Shown: positions 31,501 through 41,830, counted from the first letter of the stretch. The stretch is DNA of 64,000 nt from Trichobilharzia regenti (GCA_944472135.2 OX235270.1:119799842-119863841); one strand, 5' to 3'. Numbers and translations are program-made. Notes: generated by a model not told the origin, from the letters alone.

Positions 31501-34050
31501 ATTCTTGATTCATTTAAATCTATGCCTTATCCGTAAGATTATCTTAACTCACTTCAACACTATTAAAATTGTTATTATAACTATTACTATTGATATTAGT
31601 CTGTTTGCAATTCTCGTTATATTCCCTAACGACTAACTGTTTATCTAAGTGATGTAATTGAAGCATAATGCAATTTATCTTAATTTCGATTTCTCATACT
31701 CTCTCTCGCCTTATCTACTTGAACATGACCTGGAAAACATTCGCACGTGTCATTCTGCATGACTAATTCAATGTAGTTGGTTTACTTATCAGTCTTATAT
31801 CTCCCAATGTAATTTCAAAAGTATATATATCCGTGTATGTAGAGTATTCAGCTGACGAGTTCTACGAAAATTTGATGAATTCATTAAATCCTGCTTTACT
31901 AACTTTGTTTACCTGAAGACATAATTTTACCCGAGTAACATCAACTGTCCTGAGTTATCTATGTTAAAGTAAAACGTTGGTACTATGGAGGAAAATTATT
32001 CTATATTAATTAATTTTATCAAGTTTAATACACAGTAATAGTAGATGATCGACATTCCAACCACAATTCACCCCCTAGAATTATACCAGTGTAGTCATAC
32101 AATTTCAGGTTTTGTTTTTTCTTATTTTCCTGTAGGAGGATTTTCCATATGTTAGGGATTGGTATTGCATCAATCCCACAGCACGTGTCGAGTATGTCGA
32201 GTTGATTCAGTAGCTAAAGAGTCATTAATTAACTGTTTGATGTTGTATACTACTGATTGATTGGCGTGAATAGTTGGATGCCACTCAGATCAACTAGCTG
32301 CGCTTACTAACCAGATAGAAGTGATCTCAACACTGGACGCGTGTTCCCCTGTTTTCGGCACCAAGTAGATCACATGTGATCTGGAAAATTTTAGCTTCCA
32401 AGAGAAACTGTGGTGAAATTTCTACCTTGAACTGTATAAATTGTAAATCGCGAAGTGATTTGAAAATCTGAACCAAAACATATAAATTCATGATACTGTT
32501 ACCTACCCAATCCTACTTTGTTGTGCGATTGTATCATGGTGTATGCATAGTAACGAACGAGATGTTTCTTGATTACTTATCCTAGTGAGATTCTTTACCC
32601 TAGATTTGGTTTAATTGCAATTTTCTCGCAATCTGAGCAACCCCCGATTGACCGACATATTTAACTTCACAATGACTACTTGGTATTTGGTAAGTTAAGT
32701 AATTTCGTTTAAATGAGTCTAAATTACAATTCCACCTTCAAGTTCCTTCCTCCTACAGTAATACCAAGGGAGTTTATTCCTGATCACATTGTAATCATTT
32801 CTAAGCTACTTTTATTTTTGTAAATGAGCTTTATAAATTTCAATGAATTCCAACGGATTACTGATTACTAACATGAAGTAATATAATTAGATGGAGAGGA
32901 GAAATGCTTGGTTCTTCATTCATTGAAGCAACACTCGACACGTGCTTTGGGAATAACACGATACTCATTCCTAACAAATAAAACGTTCTACTACAGTAAA
33001 ATAAGACGAAATAGAATATAAAGCAAGTTAGGAATTTGTATGACAGTTGGTTTCACTGGCGTGAAGTTATGTCTACATATGAACAAAATTAAATTGGCTC
33101 ATCATTTTCTCTCACTTCACGAAGCTGTAGTCAAGCAAATATTTTTCAGTAGGAAACGTTTTACAAATGTAAGGAAATCTTAGAAAAACGACGAGAAAAA
33201 GTGAAAACTGACAAAACAGGCATAAATATTCGTAAACGTATTGACCTTAAACGGTAACAAATAAAGAAGTTACACAAAAGTACTGATGTACCTCTGAATC
33301 ACATGCGTAAACACCCTACCTCATATGTTTCTTCTCCATCCAAACGAAGTTCGACTTCATTGGCTCCTATTTCAATGCCCAAATTGGTTGCGGCATCCAA
33401 ATTTGGTAAACGTTCATTGGACTTAGCAGAAACAGTGATTACGCCTATATGATCGAAAAATTGGTTGGCTATATCCCCTGCAGGTGCAACAGAACAACTT
33501 AAGAAAATGAAAATTTCAACAGTAAGTTACCCAAATCTTTTAATGAGTGAGGCAATACGCTGACGTTCACTTTGGACTTGTTTGGCCCGACTTTCCACTA
33601 GCACGAACAAACCACCGGGAGCCTTTAGTTCAATTAAATACGGTTCAATCACATTGTCTGCACTCAGTTGTTTCTCTAGGGTAGAAAAGGGGACAGCCTT
33701 TGATTTGGCTTCAGCCAAAACTGCTGCTAATTTTGTATTTAACTTCGGATCACGGATACCACCACCATCTATGTTTAACATTACTAAAGATCGCCATCTG
33801 CCTTACTTCTAATTGCTGACTGCACAGCCCTAATATAGTAGATTGCATTTTTGCTTTTTTCGCGGTCACCAGCCTCTTTAATATGTCTCACATTCTGCCA
33901 ATGAGAGTGTCCAGCAAATCGCTTGAATTGTGTTACTAAACAATAATCCTTAGTTCCAAACAGATACACTGGAGCTTTAAGGAAATACTTGTTAGTATGT
34001 TTAGATGATAATAATCGACTCGAGAAGAGACCGAATACAATCTGATTCAT
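28556..34050 (-). CDS. TACO1: TACO1/YebC-family mitochondrial translational activator, 4 exons
   Basis: Exons on the minus strand: 34050-33807, 33768-33531, 33497-33320 and 28771-28556. All introns are GT-AG and frames join in phases 1, 2 and 0, giving 876 nt and 291 residues, close to animal TACO1 (about 300). Residues 1-34 lack acidic residues and are rich in Ser, Lys and Arg, as in a mitochondrial targeting peptide. The YebC signature starts at residue 47 (GHSHWQNVRHIKEAGDREK). Exon 2 continues with GGGIRDPKLNTKLAAVLAEA, IELKAPGG and VESRAKQ. Exon 3 gives FFDHIGVITVSAK, DAATNLGIEIGANEV. Exon 4 starts FLCEVSEIN and ends VERIFDN. The family helps translate mitochondrial COX1 in animals and relates to bacterial YebC. 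I see no frame damage. The start is the first ATG of exon 1. Confidence 0.92.
29826..29881 (-). ncRNA. Candidate hammerhead ribozyme, left arm
   Basis: Minus-strand counterpart of the motif at 31844-31899: GTATTCAG, core CTGACGA, short GT-TCT-AC stem II, GAAAA, a seven-pair stem III (TTTGATG/CATTAAA, one wobble, AATT loop), then TC and CTG closing stem I. The outer stem I pairing here is GTA with TAT (one G-U). Predicted cleavage is between 29835 and 29834. The extra A in GAAAA and the two-pair stem II may make it weak. Confidence 0.5.
30311..30821 (-). pseudogene. Penelope-like GIY-YIG endonuclease, left arm
   Basis: The minus-strand frame begins near VSEKPVYINLPFKGDD, then SNCIYQFECVCGSKYIGRTE, with the cysteine pair and Y-I-G box typical of the Penelope GIY-YIG nuclease. 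A TGA follows GRTER, and the frame resumes with LSTRMMEHLP, ITRHLVDYGHDID, and ends QKEMVVTLNLPW. The stop looks like a CGA to TGA change. Truncated upstream, so no RT. Confidence 0.85.
30822..31414 (+). pseudogene. Penelope-like GIY-YIG endonuclease, right arm
   Basis: Starts a little further upstream than the left arm (AEILSKNGYPEKFINKYSKE), then runs through the same GIY-YIG region with the identical TGA after GRTER (31160-31162) and ends at the TAA after NLPW. The upstream 80 bp is the only part not present in the opposite arm. Confidence 0.85.
31844..31899 (+). ncRNA. Candidate hammerhead ribozyme, right arm
   Basis: Order as in a type I hammerhead. Stem I strand GTA-TT-CAG (31844-31851); core CTGACGA (31852-31858); stem II GT-TCT-AC (31859-31865); GAAAA (31866-31870); stem III TTTGATG-AATT-CATTAAA (31871-31888); T-C (31889-31890, predicted cleavage after C); then CTG-CTT-TAC closing stem I with an internal loop. 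Hammerheads are known in the repeat ends of Penelope-like elements. One A too many after the G of GAAA and a very short stem II are departures from consensus. Confidence 0.55.
33498..33530 (-). other. 33-bp intron 2 of TACO1
   Basis: GTAACT donor and a T-rich TTTTCTTAAG acceptor. Removing it restores the frame (KRFG joined to CSVAPAGDI). Confidence 0.85.
33769..33806 (-). other. 38-bp intron 1 of TACO1
   Basis: GTAAGG at the donor and ATAG at the acceptor. Without splicing the frame stops five to seven codons later; with splicing it reads AIR-N-GGGIRDPK, matching YebC proteins. Confidence 0.85.
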
Positions 34051-35064
34051 TTTGTACCGAAAATAGAAGTTTATTCGCTTCTATTGTTTTTATTTGGTTG
34101 TCAACGAAGGACAGCTACTTCATAAGGGCGCAGAAAACAGATCTGAAAGGGGACGAAGAAAAATTTCAGTTATGAAAGGTACTCAGCAAAAAGGAAGCCC
34201 TCATACCAACATCTATCAAATTATATTTACATGCTTTCACAGAGTAACAAATGAAGAGAGGCAATGTGAGGTGCATCTACTGTCACTTAAAAAAAGGATA
34301 TACTACAATGAAGACTTCATAGTTACGATAACTAGACCCAAAAGATTAATCATACGGCACACAGATACTATCTTCTAATTATTGGTGTTACACGAAATAA
34401 ATGGTCATAATCTTAAATACTTTAGGAATAAAAACGCTTACAACAGTTACCCCAATGCGATGAATTACTGCATCCAATCGTAAAACCGACAGTAAATGCA
34501 GTTCTACGAAACCCAGTTTACAAAATCCTCGACCAATTAGTCGAACACCAGTTTGTATTTTAGCGTGAAGCTCTTATTCATCTGAAATCCAAACTTGGTA
34601 TATCGGGTGGCAAACAAGCAATTTATAAACTTCCTAATGAACAAAGAAGCAGATCTTTAGATGTTGGAATTACGGTTATTAAAGCCAAACATATTCAATG
34701 ATGTCTGAAGTTCAGTGATTCTCTAAATGATATCGGTATGCAACGAAATCTATCTTAAAATAAACCAATTCCCTGGAACACAACACTTAATTTGAATTAC
34801 TGAAGGAAAACAGGTAAAGGAGCAAATGTTTGTATGAAGGACTACTCCCCGAATCTTTGATTTGAGATGTGGCTTCCAATACAACAGAACAACGTCAGGA
34901 ACTTTATTTACAGCGTCGGCGATGACTGAAACAGGTTCATAAACCATTCGTCCCTTTTGGATACTGGGTCCTATGTGCACCAAAGGTTTGGGTTCCGAGT
35001 TTTTCAGCCACCCACGGTAAACCCTTTATATCCAGTGCTGGGCTATAGGCCACAGTTACTGTGT
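34051..35064. other. TACO1 upstream region, no assigned gene
   Basis: It should contain the TACO1 promoter, but I can name no motif. Two open frames (34094-34378 plus; 34983-34750 minus, containing VYEPVSVIADAVNKVPDVVL) are not recognised. The 34460-34700 stretch has a broken coding-like plus frame. Confidence 0.35.
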
Positions 35065-35157
35065 AGGAGCTTATGGAGAGTTGTCATCTGAACTGGTGAC
35101 AGCTAGTGGCGTCCAAAAGGGATGCCCCCTGTCCCCATTTCTATTCAGCTTGAGAAG
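35065..35157 (+). repeat. RTE-a fragment, RT motif B
   Basis: Translates to GAYGELSSELVTASGVQKGC then PLSPFLFS, matching 5800-5895 of the copy in unit 1. About 90 bp, isolated. Confidence 0.75.
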
Positions 35158-35160
35158 TGA

Positions 35161-36031
35161 AAAGACATGCATGGATTGATTCAATCTCATGATTGTTGTA
35201 ATATTGATGGTACCAAGATAGAGAGTAATTCAAAAGTTTCTTATCTTGGCATTAGTTTCTCTTCAAACCTTTGCTGGTCGTCTCATATTCTTATAGTTTC
35301 TAAGAAAGTTTTCCGTCTGACTTATTACATAAAGAAGTTGAGACACTCAGGTATAACTCAATCTCTTATCATACAATTTATTAATTCATGTGTTTTGCCC
35401 ATCATTCTTTATTGTTCTCCATTATTCTTCCCAGGGCTACTCAAGAAAGACCATATAATACTACGAAGAACATTGAGGGCTGTAAGTAGGGTCAGTGCTA
35501 TCCCTTTGACTCAACTAAATGACACTGTTGTCAATAGGCATATGAATTCTTGTAAACACTTAGCTAAAGTTATCTTATCTGATAGTGAACATCCTCTTTA
35601 TTCACAATTGTTTCCTTGTATCTCTTCGGGTAAGACCAGAAGAAATTTTATAGACATTTATGCTCGTACTACAAAATATAAAAATTCGACCGTTCCATAT
35701 TTGGCACGAGTATTGTGTGAAGAGACAAATATCAGAAAAGAACTTTTGCAACTTTTGAATCAATAACTAAACTATAAAATGTAATGAAGCATATTATTAT
35801 GCATGTGTTATTCGTTATATTATTTATTTATTATTCACTATGACCTAGAATGGTGTGATTTTGTTGGATTTTTTTTATTAACTATCAATATTTTAACATT
35901 TTATACATTTATATAATTATAAACAGAGCTAAACCATTGCAATATGTAAAAGAAACGCTGAAAATTCCATGCTTTAAATTTTTATTGTTGTGGAATAAAG
36001 TGATTATTATTATATTATTATATTATTATAG
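35161..36031 (+). mobile_element. Family X LINE, 3' end
   Basis: An open frame of 199 codons (35167-35766) gives the C-terminal part of a CR1/jockey-like LINE protein: VSYLGISFSSNLCWSSHI, FRLTYYIKKLRHSGITQSL, then the ISSGKTRRNFIDIYARTTK tail. It is followed by a 3' UTR ending tggaataaagtgattattatt with an ATT-rich tail. The same family in the minus direction forms 41484-44495. The RT core is missing (5' truncated). Confidence 0.75.
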
Positions 36032-36063
36032 TGTTACTACTCACTTATCCAGGCTAAAGGTGG

Positions 36064-36240
36064 ATCGGAACTCAAAACCAGGGCCTTGAAATTTCTGTAG
36101 CAGTGTTTAATTTTACAGGATGGGGTTGCTAGCCTCATTCCTAACGTTTCCTCTTTAGCAGCATTATTTCTAGCTCAGCGAGGCAAATGAGTGCGTCGGC
36201 CGGGGATCGAACCCCGGACCATATGCATGGTTGGAGAGAG
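36064..36240 (-). repeat. tRNA-derived SINE copy
   Basis: On the minus strand it has a B-box in a clean stem (CGGGG-TTCGATC-CCCCG-type) followed by ccgacgcac, then the body shared with 2753-2900 (aggctagcaaccccatcctgta). The tRNA-like 5' half is cut at about 36240, where an RTE fragment begins. Confidence 0.6.
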
Positions 36241-37335
36241 TTACCAAGGAATAATCCCATTGACTTAGAATATGCAGATGATATACTACTTCAAGGTAAA
36301 GACGCTGACAAAATACAGCAGAGTCTCCTGAACACCTTGACAGGCAGCAATCTGCGAATGTTTGGCATGCGATTCGCTCCCGCCAAATGTAAGATGACGC
36401 TACAGGACAAGACTGGACTACACTGACTTCTAGCTTGGAAACAGGGAGTGAATTGGTAGAGCACGTTGACCACTTCAATTATTCGGGACGTCGCATCAGC
36501 CTGTGCCAACGGTTCGATCTCTGACGAAATCTCAGCACAGATACAGAGGGCTGGTTTCACATATGCCAGTTTATTCCATCTCTGGCTTAGTAGACGTGAT
36601 ATCCGGCTGGCTGTCGACCAAAGGGTGTGTACTGCTCAGCAGTCCGCTCCATTCTCCCCCATGGTTGCGAGACATGGCCACTGAGAGTGGACAAAGGCTG
36701 ACTACCTGTCTTTGATCATACGTGCTTGAGTTCTATGTCCCGTGTTAAATGCTAAAATGTGAGCAATATTGAGGTAAGGTGTTCGTCGAGTGCTAGGTAA
36801 GGAGGGGAAATCAATAGACGAGGCTGTGAAGCTACATCGACTGAGATGGTTAGAACATGTATTACGCATGCATTTCTAGCCACCCATCGCCTTCCTCGAC
36901 CGGCGGGTAATGCTTGCTGACATAGGATGGATTAGGTTGGAAAACAGCCAGTGGTGGTCAGACCAAAACATGGCTTCTTCAATCAATGAAATCCACAACA
37001 GTTAGTTCAAGCCAGCCACAGAGGAAGATGTATACTTCCTGATTGGGGTCCTCGCGACGGTAAAAACCAATAGCCGGAGACAATTGGTTACATGGCTCAA
37101 AATCGTTCTCAATGGCTGGTGCAGATGCATCCACTCCTCGTGACTAATAATTTCCAATAAAACTGTATTGTTCTTCGATGTTACTATTCTTTATGTCTCA
37201 TATATCTGTTCACCGTCTCTATTTTGCATTTCTTTTTACTTTCTTCTCTGACTTTGTGTGGTGAGTGAAGTGTGGAGACTCGAACTGCTGCACATTGGTG
37301 CAAAGCTCCATGTTGAAACCAGTCAGTCAGTCATA
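36241..37335 (+). mobile_element. Decayed RTE-a LINE, 3' half
   Basis: Starts just before motif C (DLEYADDILLQGKDADK), then LRMFGMRFAPAKC and broken C-terminal blocks, and the family 3' end with a cagtcagtcagtca tail near 37318-37334. Numerous indels and stops relative to 5028-6990. Confidence 0.8.
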
Positions 37336-37965
37336 GCTAAGTAAAGAGAGACACCTAGAACTCTGAAATGATGCGAAAAAGATTTAATCCACCTTTTACG
37401 TGCCTCAATAAGATATCATCTTCCAGATCTTCTAAAGCAGACGCATTCCCAAAAACAGACAAAACTCTCCTACCCACCATCGGCCGTTTTAATTCGTCGA
37501 CAAAATTTGGCCAGATAATTCTTATCGAGCAACTCTGACCGACAAGCGATTCAATGTAGAACGTTGCACAAAACTGAACTAGTTCAATTTGTCACACGCA
37601 AATGAAGACTATTTCTTCAAATATACAACTAGATACATCCAATTACTAACTGTAAACAACCCAATAACCCAAGTCATATAAGTACTGACAAGGTGTACGT
37701 GTGAGATGATAGCATTTTGTCAGAAAATACATTGAAATACAAAAGCGGAACTTGTCCCTTAAGTCAGGAACAAAACATGACTGCGCTGGCGGATGTTTCA
37801 GTATTCGGCTAACAATGAACCAGTATTGGCACTACCTGGAGGAGTAAACCCCAGTTGGTGGTCAAAGTTCATATCGCCCACTCAACAGATGGAAGACGAA
37901 TATCTATATCAATGTTGCACAACTCTGCATTACCAAGATGGTATATTCACAAAATTAATAAAGGG
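37336..37965. other. No gene recognised
   Basis: One 61-codon open frame at 37793-37978 (contains NPSWWSKFISPTQQMEDEYL) is not recognised and probably chance. Otherwise AT-rich. Confidence 0.4.
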
Positions 37966-37979
37966 TAATGGAACTTAAC
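37966..37979 (+). repeat. 14-bp target-site duplication, left copy
   Basis: TAATGGAACTTAAC, repeated exactly at 40589-40602. The first bases could belong to the element's AT-rich tail. Confidence 0.9.
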
Positions 37980-40588
37980 TAAGAAGAATTCTACAGGCAA
38001 CTACAGGCAACAATGGACAATACTCCAGCTGGCGACATGAAAATACTAATGGGAGACATGAACGCCAAACTGGGACCAGACAATACGGGAAGGGAACTCA
38101 TCATGGGTAGAGAAGCTCTAGGAGAAATGAATGAAAACGGAGAACTCTTCGCCGACTTCTGCGCCTTCAACGAACTGGTGATTGGTGGCAGTGTATACAA
38201 GCACAAAGATATCCACAAGGCTACATGGGTGTCACCAGACGGGCAAACCAAAAACCAAATCGACTTCATCTCAATCTCAAGGAAGTGGAGGCGCAGCCTA
38301 CTGGACACAAAAGCAAGAAGAGGAGCAGACGTTGGCTCAGACCACTATCTCGTACAAGGGACAATCCAAATCAAATTAAAAGCTTTCAGGGAATCAGGAG
38401 CTGCAGATAGACCACAAGCCAAGTTCAACACTCAAAAGCTGAAGGACCAGGCTACAAAGGACATCTTCATTGCAAGCATAAAGGACAAAGTCGAGACACA
38501 AATCAACACTAGCGAAGAGGTCGGCGTTGAAAAGCACTGGAACAACTTGAAAACGGTGTGGAGCCAAACCTGCATAGAAATTCTAGGCAGAAAAAAGAGA
38601 CAGGACAAACAGTGGCTCACTATGGACACTTGGAAACTAATAGAAGAGAGAAGGACAGTGAAGCAAAAGATTATCCAGTGCACGGACGAGCAACAAAAAC
38701 AGGAGCTGAATGCAAGCTACAATACACTGAACAAAAGAGTGAAGAAAAGCGCCAGGGAAGACAAAAGAAAATATTATGAAACCATGGCAAACGAAGCAGA
38801 ACAAGCTGCAGGCAAAGGAGACCTCGCCACACTCTACCAAACAACTAGGCACCTTTCGGGCAAACGTTCGACACAGATTAAGCCAATAAAGGACGACAAT
38901 GGAAAGTCAATCACCAAAGAGGTGGAACAGAGAAAGCACTGGGTTGAACACTTCAAAAGACTTCTAAATCGTCCGCCACCTACAACACGTCCAGCAATAC
39001 CAACAACGGAAGCAGAACTACCAGTGAACACTGACCCCCCGACGAAATCAGAAGTCCTGAATGCAATCAAGATGCTTAAAACTGGGAAAACACCGGGACC
39101 AGATGGAATCCCAGCAGAGGCTTTGAAAATAGACCCAGAGACAACAGCGGACTTGATGACACCACTACTGGAGAAGGTGTGGAAAGAGGGCAAAGTACCC
39201 GAGGATTGGAAGAACAGTTACTTATTCAAACTTCCAAAGAAAGGAGACTTAAGTCAATGTAAAAACTGGCGTGGAATTATGCTTCTGTCCATTCCAAGCA
39301 AGATACTAAGTCGCATCATCCTGGAGAGAATCAAACAAGCCCTAGATGAAAAACTTCGTCCGGAACAGGCTGGATTCAGGAGAAACAAATCATGTATTGA
39401 TCAAATCGCCACTCTACGGATCATCATTGAACAAAGCTTGGAATGGCAGTCACCTCTCTATCTCAACTTCATCGACTTTGAAAAGGCCTTCGACAGCGTC
39501 GATCGAGAGGTCATTTGGAAACTACTTCGCTACTACGGGGTCCCATCGACAATTATACACCTCATCCAACAGTTATACGACAATGCTGCATGCCAAGTAA
39601 TCCACAACGGGAAACTTACGGAAGCCTTCGAAGTGAGGACGGGAGTGAGGCAAGGCTGTCTACTATCACCAATGATCTTCCTGATTGCAATTGATTGGAT
39701 AATGCGACAGACAACGGCAACCAACGAGGGAACAGGCATAAAATGGACTGACACAAAAGACTTGGAGGATCTGGATTTCGCCGATGATATATGTCTGATT
39801 TCCCATAAACTGGAAGATATGCAAATGAAAAGTAACAAGTTGGCAGAAGAAGCATCAAAGATAGGACTTCACGTGAACATAGATAAAACAGAGATGATGA
39901 AGATTCCTTGCCAACATCAACAGCAACAACAGACCACAATAAGCATAAATGGGAAGAACCTGAAAGAAACAACCTCCTTCACCTACCTGGGAAGCATCGT
40001 CTCAACTACAGGCGGAACTGACGAAGACATCAAAGCCAGAATCGGAAAAGCAAGACAAGCTTTCATTACTCTCAAATCTGTGTGGAGGTCAACAGCAATC
40101 AGCATCAAAAATAAGATCCGGATTTTCAACTCCAATGTGAAGTCAGTGCTACTATACGGATCAGAGACTTGGCGAGTCATAAAGAGCATCTCAAACAAAC
40201 TTCAAACCTTCATTAACAACTGTCTCCGCTCAATACTCAAGATCAGATGGCCAGAAAAGATCAGCAACAGGGATCTCTGGGAGCGAACCAATCAGGAACC
40301 GATTGTGAAACAAATAGGCAGAAAGAAATGGAGATGGATTGGCCATACGCTGAGGAAACCATCAAGTGACATCACTAGACAAGCCCTCGAGTGGAACCCG
40401 AAAGGGAGGCGGCGAGTTGGTCGTCCAAGGGTGACTTGGAGGAGGTCATGTGAAGAGGAGATGAAAGCATGTGGGCAGACCTGGAGCAGGGTGAAAAAGT
40501 TGTCAGAAAACCGAAGTCAATGGAGGTGCGCAGCTGAAGCCCTATGTTCCTCTAGGAACTAAAGGATACAATAATAATAATAGAATAA
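37980..40588 (+). mobile_element. Young 5'-truncated RTE-like LINE (RTE-b)
   Basis: A 2,609-bp insertion with perfect flanking repeats. The 3' end is tcctctaggaactaaaggatacaataataataat, the family tail with ATA repeats. It lacks the 5' end and the N-terminal half of the endonuclease. The rest is one undamaged frame, and it is nearly identical to the piece at 42459-43643, so the family moved recently. Confidence 0.92.
37983..40562 (+). CDS. RTE-like endonuclease (partial) plus reverse transcriptase
   Basis: About 859 codons, open from the truncation point (EEFYRQLQATM...) to TAA; the first ATG is at 38013. From that ATG, the apurinic-type endonuclease C-half has GDMNAKLG near residue 14, NQIDFISI near 89 and the catalytic SDH (GSDHYLVQ) near 108. 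RT follows: GKTPGPDGIPAEALK (~360), KKGDLSQCKNWRGIML, EQAGFRRNKSC, motif A FIDFEKAFDSVDRE (~485), motif B GVRQGCLLSPMIF (~548), motif C LDFADDICLIS (~588), motif D, and TYLGSIVS. The C-terminus contains WRWIGHTLRKPSSD and GRRRVGRPRVTW. Catalytic Asp residues of RT are intact. The missing endonuclease half means it cannot nick target DNA itself. Confidence 0.9.
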   Translation, partial: EEFYRQLQATMDNTPAGDMKILMGDMNAKLGPDNTGRELIMGREALGEMNENGELFADFCAFNELVIGGSVYKHKDIHKATWVSPDGQTKNQIDFISISRKWRRSLLDTKARRGADVGSDHYLVQGTIQIKLKAFRESGAADRPQAKFNTQKLKDQATKDIFIASIKDKVETQINTSEEVGVEKHWNNLKTVWSQTCIEILGRKKRQDKQWLTMDTWKLIEERRTVKQKIIQCTDEQQKQELNASYNTLNKRVKKSAREDKRKYYETMANEAEQAAGKGDLATLYQTTRHLSGKRSTQIKPIKDDNGKSITKEVEQRKHWVEHFKRLLNRPPPTTRPAIPTTEAELPVNTDPPTKSEVLNAIKMLKTGKTPGPDGIPAEALKIDPETTADLMTPLLEKVWKEGKVPEDWKNSYLFKLPKKGDLSQCKNWRGIMLLSIPSKILSRIILERIKQALDEKLRPEQAGFRRNKSCIDQIATLRIIIEQSLEWQSPLYLNFIDFEKAFDSVDREVIWKLLRYYGVPSTIIHLIQQLYDNAACQVIHNGKLTEAFEVRTGVRQGCLLSPMIFLIAIDWIMRQTTATNEGTGIKWTDTKDLEDLDFADDICLISHKLEDMQMKSNKLAEEASKIGLHVNIDKTEMMKIPCQHQQQQQTTISINGKNLKETTSFTYLGSIVSTTGGTDEDIKARIGKARQAFITLKSVWRSTAISIKNKIRIFNSNVKSVLLYGSETWRVIKSISNKLQTFINNCLRSILKIRWPEKISNRDLWERTNQEPIVKQIGRKKWRWIGHTLRKPSSDITRQALEWNPKGRRRVGRPRVTWRRSCEEEMKACGQTWSRVKKLSENRSQWRCAAEALCSSRN

Positions 40589-40602
40589 TAATGGAACTTA
40601 AC
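40589..40602 (+). repeat. 14-bp target-site duplication, right copy
   Basis: Exact copy of 37966-37979. Confidence 0.9.
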
Positions 40603-41483
40603 AATTCTGTAGAACATCAATTTCACGCTAAGCGTAGCTTGCTGTTTAATACAATGAATGGTAACTGGTCATTGGGCTGTAGTTTTCCTCCTTAAGAGAG
40701 CTATAAGGTCCCAAACGTTTATGAACCAGAAGTAAACACCAAAAAAGAACGTTAAAAAGCATCGTAGATATCGAAAATATATACAAAGACAAACTTGTGT
40801 CGCAGAATTAGCATCTCCTCTACACTGCTCAAAGTATCCTACAGGACAATTTTCAATCCATCAGTCATAATTTATTTTAATTCCCCCCAGCTTAACGTAT
40901 AGTTCTAAATCAATTTAAGTTAAAAGATTGGGAGTATTAACCACTAGAGGGGGGCAGGTTACTTTGATTAGTGCTCCGGAATACCTTTAGAAATATAAAC
41001 ACTGGCTAATAAAACTAAACCCAGCAACACTAAACTGTTACATTTTGATAACAAATCAGATTCCAAATTGTAAGTCTTCAAGCAAAGAGAAGTCATTTCG
41101 CGCAGTAACCAACACGATAACCGATGACATATGTGTATAAATCAGGTCGCGTTATGTTACTTATCCTTAGTCATTCAAGAGCAAGTTCATAAACATCAAC
41201 TTTCAAAGTTAATATAGTCAAAAACATTGGATTCTATTTATCCCATGAGGACCCGACAATGGAGTTTCAAGCGTCATGCAACGCATACCACTATTAATAG
41301 TTGTGATCCTACAGTTGTAAAGCCTAATACTTTACCTACAGCTAAAGTATTATAAGGGTGTTCAATGTGCACCTGTACAGAAGGGTTACGCTATCAACCA
41401 CTGAATTGTTAAACGAACATTACTAGTATACATGCATGTAGCGCCAATGTTGTAAATTGCGCCTTAACTCTTCAGAAATAAGA
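40603..41483. other. No gene recognised
   Basis: AT-rich sequence between two LINE insertions, with only short open frames. Confidence 0.5.
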
Positions 41484-41830
41484 ATAATAATTTGCTTTAT
41501 TCCAAATAATTACTTGCGATACAGAATGGAAATCTCAGCATTTTACTACAGTATTGCATCCAGTTTGTACACTGTTAATAAAAAATTCTACATAGATTAA
41601 GGAAATCTCAGTTCATTGTGACAACAACTTATTGGCATGTCGGTAGCAAAGCCAAAATTGAACAGAGTGTTTGAAGGTGTTGGAAAAGTAGGTTCTAGCA
41701 TATTTGCTGGCGTAAGCAGAAGAAAGAAACAAAGCGGAACATAACAGAAAAAGAGAGAAAAAAGGAAAAGAAAGAAAGAAAACGTTGTACCTATATGTGA
41801 TTTGAGTTGGGAAGACGAGGTCTAATTGTT

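Larger units (their letters stand above)
29817..31902. mobile_element. Penelope-like element, head-to-head inverted pair
   Basis: Two arms of about 1 kb carry the same 3' portion of a Penelope-like element in opposite orientation: minus strand 30821 to about 29817, and plus strand about 30903 to 31902. About 80 bp of single-copy sequence lies between them. Over the coding part the arms are identical at protein level; visible base differences cluster near the centre (30812-30818 against 30905-30920) and the outer tips. Both arms carry the GIY-YIG region, the same internal stop, an AAT-rich 3' segment and a terminal hammerhead-like motif. The RT domain is absent. Confidence 0.85.
28772..33319 (-). 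other. 4,548-bp intron 3 of TACO1
   Basis: Donor GTAGGG after ...EETYE and acceptor ATTTCAG before FLCEVSEIN, both phase 0. It contains the inverted Penelope-like repeat (29817-31902). Otherwise it is AT-rich without recognised genes (28772-29816 and 31903-33319). Confidence 0.85.

Noticed and set aside
38558..38779. Alternative-frame ORFs inside the RTE-b coding region
   Set aside because: Overlap an intact 859-codon frame with all RT motifs; shadows.
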